Assembly (NCBI RefSeq): GCF_040939455.1
Contig: NC_134113.1
Location: 12,758,501-12,822,500 of the forward strand
Source of the DNA: Microcebus murinus
Taxonomy: Eukaryota > Chordata > Mammalia > Primates > Cheirogaleidae
Direction of reading: 5' to 3'
Length of the DNA stretch: 64,000 nucleotides
Position numbers and translations under genes: made by a program. Positions 58,566 to 64,000 of the stretch are shown one piece after another. Under the pieces are notes generated by a model that worked only from the letters and a program-made list of their open reading frames with translations, had not been told where the DNA came from and did not search any database. Numbering within the stretch: position 1 is the first letter of the stretch; the number at the start of each line of letters is the position of its first letter.

Positions 58566-59089
58566 CACACAATTAACTGTAATGAAGTGGTCTGAGGATT
58601 CTGGTAGCCACATGAGCTAAGACGGAATCCACATTCTGCAGAATTAAGAGTGTCATAAGAAGATTATAGGTTTTTCCAGATCTGGGATAGATGGAGGAGG
58701 CGCGAAAGAGAAATTAAAGAGGTGAGGGCTTTTCACTGATCAGATATTAAAGTGAGACTCTGACGGGAGTTGGGTTTACCCGAAGTGCGGCCATCAACCC
58801 CCAATGCCAACTCTGCCAAACTCATCTCGCCCTCCCCCGGGGGACAGCGAGAGACCTGGGAAGGAAGGTGAGACCGTATTAAATCCAGAATATCCATTTG
58901 GTGGAGTGGAAATGCCCTGATGTTTGATCCCATTTACTTGAGTAAGACTTTATATCCAGGCATCTCAGGTTTTAAATTACATGTCAGAGGCAATTTTGCT
59001 CTCGGGACGTGACATGCAGGGTTGTCCTTTCAAGAAGCCAATATGAGCTTAGAGCTCAGCATCTCCCTGTCTCAACAAAGGGAGGTTTC
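58566..59089. other. Unassigned
   Basis: Nothing recognised in this stretch. Confidence 0.35.
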
Positions 59090-59900
59090 CTGATTTTATT
59101 CATTCAGCAAACCTGCGCTAGCATCTTGGCGGTGCTGGGCCTCCTGGTAAAGATTGGGGATACAGACAGGAACGGACGTGGTTTGTGGTCTCGAAGGCTC
59201 ACAACATGATAATGGTAACAGCAACTATTAGTCCTTTCGTCCCCTCAGCATGTGCTTGTGGCGAGCCTACTCTGCAAGGCACACACAAACCCCTGCCCTG
59301 TGGTAGCTTATACTCTAATGGGGACAGAGTAAATAATAAAGAGCAAATAAGGTGTGTAACATGTGTGAATGTGATAAATGCTAAAGAAAAGGGAAAAATA
59401 AAAAAAAACAAACAAACAGGGTTAGAGAGGTTGGGAGTCCTGATGGGGCGAAGGGAGGGTTGTAAGTACGGGTAGGTTGGTGGGTGGACGTCTTTCAGCA
59501 GGTGGCATAGGATGAAAAATCTGAAGGGGAGAGAATGAACCACGTGAATGAGCAACCATCTGGGGGAAGCATGTCTGCAGCCAAGGGAGTAACTTGTGCA
59601 AAGGCCCTTTGGTGGCGTGTGCCTGGTGTGTTTCGACGCAGTGAGTAGGCCTGTGGCTGGAGAGGGGTGGGCGAGGTGGAGAGGAGTAGTGGAGATCGGA
59701 GGAATCGGGCGTAGGCGTGGCAGGCAGGGCCTGCAGGGAACTGCCCGGCTGTGACTCTGATTCTGAGCGAAATGGGAAGCAGCGTGGGGAGACATGGGCA
59801 TGCTCTTCCTGACAGTCGGAGAGCATCCCTCTCCAATTCCACTCTGAATGCAAGCAGGGAGACCAGGGGAGAGGTTATTGTATAATCCAGGTGAGAGACA
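59090..59900 (-). repeat. L2 LINE, reverse strand
   Basis: 'attcattcagcaaacctgcg', 'gtgcaaaggccctttggtgg' and 'gaaatgggaagcagcgtggg' follow the complement of L2 3' sequence. The 200-codon minus-strand frame inside (59199-59801) lies in this repeat and has no recognised protein domain. Confidence 0.7.
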
Positions 59901-60029
59901 ATGGTGACAAGGTCAGCTTGGGGCCACAGAGGTGGTGAAATGTGGTCAGACTATGGGGACTATAGTCACCATGCTGTGCAAAAATGCATTCCCTCTGTCT
60001 AACTGAAACTGTGTGCCCTTTCGTGTTGG

Positions 60030-60175
60030 TCACTGCACTCTAAACTTGACCCTGGGAGGTAATATTTCCCCATGCTACTGATGAGGAAACTGTGGCTTAG
60101 GTAATTTCAAACAACTTGTCCAAGGCCATGCTACTAATCAATTGGAGAGCCAGGTCTTGAACTCAGTGTCCCTCT
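60030..60175 (-). repeat. MIR, reverse strand
   Basis: 'ctactgatgaggaaactgtg' and 'gagagccaggtcttgaactc' match a reverse MIR. Confidence 0.75.
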
Positions 60176-61044
60176 GGGATGAACAATGTCCATCGGTGCC
60201 CTTGGTTTTCTAGCTGAGTTGTGCTACATCAACTGTTGAACTGAGTTGGAACAGAACTTGGGGGGCAGAGGCAGGATTGGTGTGGTGCTGGTGGTACAGT
60301 TGAAATTTGGAGGGTTAAAGATGAATATCAAGTTAGCAAGGGTGGGTTGAGTTAGGTCCCCAATTCCAAAGGGATGCCAGGCTGCTACCAGAGTTGGGGA
60401 GGGTTGGAATTAGTGCCAGCCGGGGATAGAGGCAGGAAATAAACCAGGGATGTGGGGGGCTTCCCCCATACCCTGGCCTCTGGGGCCCAGTCTCTGCTCC
60501 CTTCTGCTCCTCACAAGTCTTCCAGGGCTACATTGGTGTAGTCTGACACACAACGTTAGACGTTTTATTTACAATTATTTTCTATATAATATCGGAAGTC
60601 AGAAGAACAGTTTTGCAGGTGTGGAAAGATTTCCCGGGAGGAAGGGTGTTTGCTAGGGCCCACTGCATGTGACAGGCAGGACCCCAGTGAGCGGCGGGGC
60701 TCCCCAGAATCCCCCAGCCTAGAGCAGGTAAGTGATGACAGGTAAAACAAATGTCCTGTCTGATCTCCACACCTTTCTCAGCTTGGGACACTGTTGCCAT
60801 CTAAGGAGTTCCTTGTCTTGGTCTTGGTCTTACTTCTGAACACTAGGAATTGAACAGAGACTGGAACTGCCCAGAGAGCCTTCTTGTCCTTTTTATAGAA
60901 TTTCAAAGGTAAAAGAACACTAAATTATAGTTCTCTAGCTGGTGCATTAGTCTCTCCTCGCATCCCTGGCATGCAGTCTCTTCTTGGACGCTTTCAGTGG
61001 CAGAAAACTTCCTAGACCACTGATGGAGAAGAGGCAGTTGACAG
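60176..61044. other. Unassigned non-coding DNA
   Basis: No recognised repeats or coding signal. Confidence 0.35.
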
Positions 61045-61375
61045 AAGCAAATAGGCTTTGCGATTACACAGACATGGGAACAAATCCTTCTACTGCCATC
61101 TGTTACCTGAGTCCCTTAATTTTCAGTAAGTTTCTTAATTTGGCGGGCTTCAGATCGTTCTTATCTGTGAAATAGAAATGCTACTCTTTCTAATAGGTTG
61201 TTATAAGGATCGAGTAAGGCAGGATAGTTTTACCATCAAAAGCAGGGGCTGGAGGTAGACTGAGTTCAGATCTCTGTTCTTCTGCTTAACCTCTGTATAT
61301 TCCTGAGCAATTTACCTAAACTCTTTTTAGGCTCATTGTTTAGCTCTAAAATGAAAGTCAGAATATAGTACCACA
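61045..61375 (+). repeat. Two MIRs in tandem, sense
   Basis: 61045-61215 ('ctgccatctgttacctgagt', 'gttgttataaggatcgagta') and 61235-61375 ('ctgagttcagatctctgttc', 'tttagctctaaaatgaaagt'). Confidence 0.65.
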
Positions 61376-61799
61376 ACCTTGTAAGCAGGCAGGGCTACTG
61401 CCATTTATACATTACCCGGATGCGAATTAATAAAACGTTCTGTTTCCTCCAGGTGGACACAGTTGCACACCTGGGTGCACACTTTGGCAAGCAGCATGCC
61501 CCTCAGCCAGCCCGGGCCTTTCTGCAGAACACGCCTGCACAGCAGTTCGCAGAGGCCCTGCTCAGTGTTACCGGGACGCTTAATTCCTGTGGGCCACCAC
61601 CCAGAACATGGTCTGATGCCTGTAATAGGCACCCAATTCACATTAGTAACTACTATTACGTAAACATGTCAGCTCTTAAGGCAGTCCGTTTTATTGTTGG
61701 ACAGTTTGGGCTATTTTGCCCCCGTAATGTGAGATGAAATCCACCTTCTAACCAATAGATCTTCACCCCATGGTCTGTGGCTTCATAAATAAAGTCTAG
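61376..61799. other. Unassigned non-coding DNA
   Basis: No recognised element. The overlapping frames at 61405-61737 on both strands have no recognised domain. Confidence 0.35.
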
Positions 61800-62285
61800 A
61801 CTCTCTTCTGTGGCTGTTCTTGTAGAAGATTGGCTGCTAAACGGTCCCCAATTCCCTTCGTCTCTCTGCTTCTGTGCCCATTGCCATTGGACTTTGCATC
61901 TCCTCCTGTCAAGAGTTAGAATCTATTTTCCCATCCTTTGAATCTGGGCTGGCTTTGTGACTTGGCCTTTTGTGCTTCCATTCTGTCCTGGAACTTTGTT
62001 AGCACCCTATGGATAAGCCCGGGCTAGCCTCCTGGATGACGGCGGACGCACGGGACACTTACTGCTACTGCTGCATTAGTAGCCAGCCAACGGCCAGTCA
62101 TGTGAGTGAAACCATTCCAGACCAGATGTACCCCAGCTGACTCCCCAGCAAGGCCAGCTGCGATTAGCCAAACCTGGCTCTCAGACTTGTGAGTGAAAAG
62201 CAATGCTTCTTCCTTACCACATGCCTCTGAGGTTTGGGGCTGTTTGTTATGCTGCATTATTGGGGCAGTAGATAACTGATACAGA
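61800..62285 (+). repeat. MaLR LTR (MLT1 type)
   Basis: 'ctgggctggctttgtgactt', 'aaccattccagaccagatgt', 'gtgagtgaaaagcaatgctt' and the end 'cagtagataactgatacaga' outline an MLT1-type LTR. Confidence 0.8.
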
Positions 62286-64000
62286 CCCAGATTTATTGGT
62301 GGCTGTGTCCTCATTCCTCATTTCTTCCTGCACACAGAATTCAATCTAGTCTGTGTCATTAATATCCTCTTTCCCCCCTGCCCTGCTGCCCACCCAGATC
62401 TGAATTTATACATCCACTTCTCCTCTCTCCTGCCCCTAAGGCTAGTGTGATTTCCTGCTCCCCACAATTCTTTCCTTGCCACCTCCTGGCTGGGACTGTG
62501 GGGACCAGACATGGTCTGGAGGAACAGACCGGTGGCCCTGGGGCTTTCTGTCTGCTGGTCTCAATTTCAAAGGACATTTGATTCTGGTACTGCCGCACAC
62601 GGTGCTGGGCTTAATGACATCTCAGTGCTCCCAGTGGAAAAGCCCTGGTTTTTCCAAGGGTATATAACTTAGCTATTATGACTCACTCTAGGGTAAAACT
62701 GGGCAAACAAGTCCTACCGCCCAAAGGCGATTTTGATTTTTAAATTATGAAATAAATCATCCTGAGCTTTTATGTTTTCTTGGGGCTTGTTTTTGTTTTT
62801 CTCTTTTGTGCCAAACTTGCACAGGAGCTTTCTGGTTTGGGATTATTTATCACTTGGCTCTCTTCTCACCCGAATTGTGTTTGCTTTGTAAAATGACAAA
62901 TCACCTCTGTATACTGTGGGCCAGAGCCTGTGCCAGGCGGAGCATATGGGCACACGAGGGGTCGAAGTAAAGCAACAGAGGTTAGCTTCGCTTCATCAGT
63001 GGGGCTCGGGGTGGAAAGGAAGAATTCTCCAGCCATGCAGGTACGAGGACAAGGTTTGAATGCACATTTGCTCGATGCTCAAGTCCCAGCTTTGGCTGAT
63101 CTGCTTTCCTTATTATGCTTGGGTCTTGGTTTCTTCATTTTAAAAAAATCTCTCTAGAGTTGTTGGCTGAAGACCAAATGTTTTAAACCTGCGGTTCTCA
63201 GCCTGTGGATCAGACACTTCTCAGCAGCTATGGGATTGTTGTTTAGGGTTCTCAAATCTATGAATGTTCCAGAGTTGTCTGGAAAATAGGTAGATCCGTT
63301 GGCTCATAAATTCACATGTTCATCTGTTTGTTAACTGTATAGTCACCGATGCATAGGTGAAATGCTAATTTGATCAATAGGGAAAAATTCCTTTAAAAGC
63401 ATCTCTAAATTTTCATTATGGATTTTAGCCATTAAATATCTTCTCAATGAGTGAGTATTAAATATATAACATCATTTGTGGGGGAGAAAATTGGCCACAT
63501 TTTATTCTTTTAGATTATGAAGGCGTCTTTGTACGTGAAACCTTTAGGAAGCAATGATCAGATCTGAAAGGAGTAAGGGTGCCCGAGCATTTAGGCATGG
63601 GGAATGCAGGTGGGAAGCATTTTCCTTTTGGGGATATTGGCCAGGTTTATGGACAGGAATTGAGGTGGCTGCAAAGGTCACAAACCTGGGAAAGCAACAG
63701 CAAAATAGTCAACGGCAGGTTCCTGATTGGCTGGAAACCACAGCCTCCAACGATGTGATTACTGCGTTAAGGAAGACAGCTAACGGCCCAAATCAGGACA
63801 GAGGACTGGGGGAAGGTGACTGTTTTGGCTACTCATTGGAAATTGCCTGTACCGAGGGAGGGACACAGTTCCTGCAGGGCCACGGTTTAAGCAGACATCT
63901 CTGCAGTAGATACGTCCTCAGCCGGCATTCCACCCTCTCCAGTTCGGGGCTGATATCACCCCAGGTATATCAACTAATGACACAGACTCGGGCAACACAA
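62286..64000. other. Unassigned non-coding DNA
   Basis: 63188-63330 begins 'gcggttctcagcctgtggat', which may be a decayed hAT MITE end. Nothing else is recognised and no coding region is supported up to the window edge. Confidence 0.35.

Noticed and set aside
59199..59801. 200-codon minus-strand open frame
   Set aside because: Lies within reverse-strand L2 3' sequence, shows no domain and no splice context.
63188..63330. SPIN-type hAT transposon at 'gcggttctcagcctgtgg'
   Set aside because: Only the first ~18 bases resemble that terminus; the interior and the opposite terminus do not match.
1..64000. tRNA, rRNA, CRISPR arrays or bacterial operons
   Set aside because: No cloverleaf with intact promoter boxes, no regularly spaced repeats and no prokaryotic gene organisation were seen.

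Overview
The window looks like non-coding primate nuclear DNA, most likely from a strepsirrhine (lemur, loris or galago relative). There are no bacterial-type operons. The sequence is a mosaic of MIR, L2, L1, MaLR/ERVL LTRs and hAT-type DNA transposons in the usual placental arrangement. Two L1 copies carry the 3' end type (reverse-strand 'catattatgggggtac'; sense tail 'aacctaaacatttgtaccc') that I associate with strepsirrhine genomes. Only one Alu/7SL-type monomer was recognised and no dimeric Alu, which argues against an ape or monkey. I found no convincing host gene exon. Nearly all long reading frames are chance frames or transposon remnants.

The outstanding feature is a defective gammaretrovirus-like (class I) endogenous provirus at 4365-9008. 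It has two LTRs, a tRNA-Glu-type primer binding site, a polypurine tract and a probable 4-bp target duplication inside an old L1. Its interior reads gag (capsid and nucleocapsid) - start of protease - an intronless 0.76-kb piece of sarcomeric myosin heavy chain coding sequence - end of reverse transcriptase and RNase H - fragment of env transmembrane subunit. The myosin piece (6928-7691) best matches the coiled-coil rod of MYH7B, is in the sense orientation, replaces most of protease and reverse transcriptase, and has no poly(A) tail or 3' UTR. It therefore looks like a host mRNA captured by a retrovirus, the same architecture as acutely transforming retroviruses, but with a muscle myosin rod as cargo.

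Layout: 1-4364, reverse-strand L1 pieces, one young L1 with target duplication and a solo LTR; 4365-9008, the myosin-carrying provirus; 9009-11320, more L1; 11512-11569, a TA/CA microsatellite; 11660-17040, mostly unique DNA with MIRs; 17040-19560, ERVL pol remnant followed by its MLT2-type LTR, which hosts a small hAT element; 19572-19972, MaLR LTR; 20-25.6 kb, mostly unique; 25.6-29.5 kb, L1 3' UTR, L2, young L1 and MaLR LTR; 30-44 kb, MIR/hAT/L2/L1 fragments between unique stretches; 44.4-50.9 kb, MaLR, two L2 blocks, MER5-type element, (TG)n and L1; 51-64 kb, unique DNA with MIR, L2, MaLR and the one Alu-type monomer.

Repeat family names come from recognised consensus similarity, without a database search. 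Boundaries without a stated target duplication are approximate.
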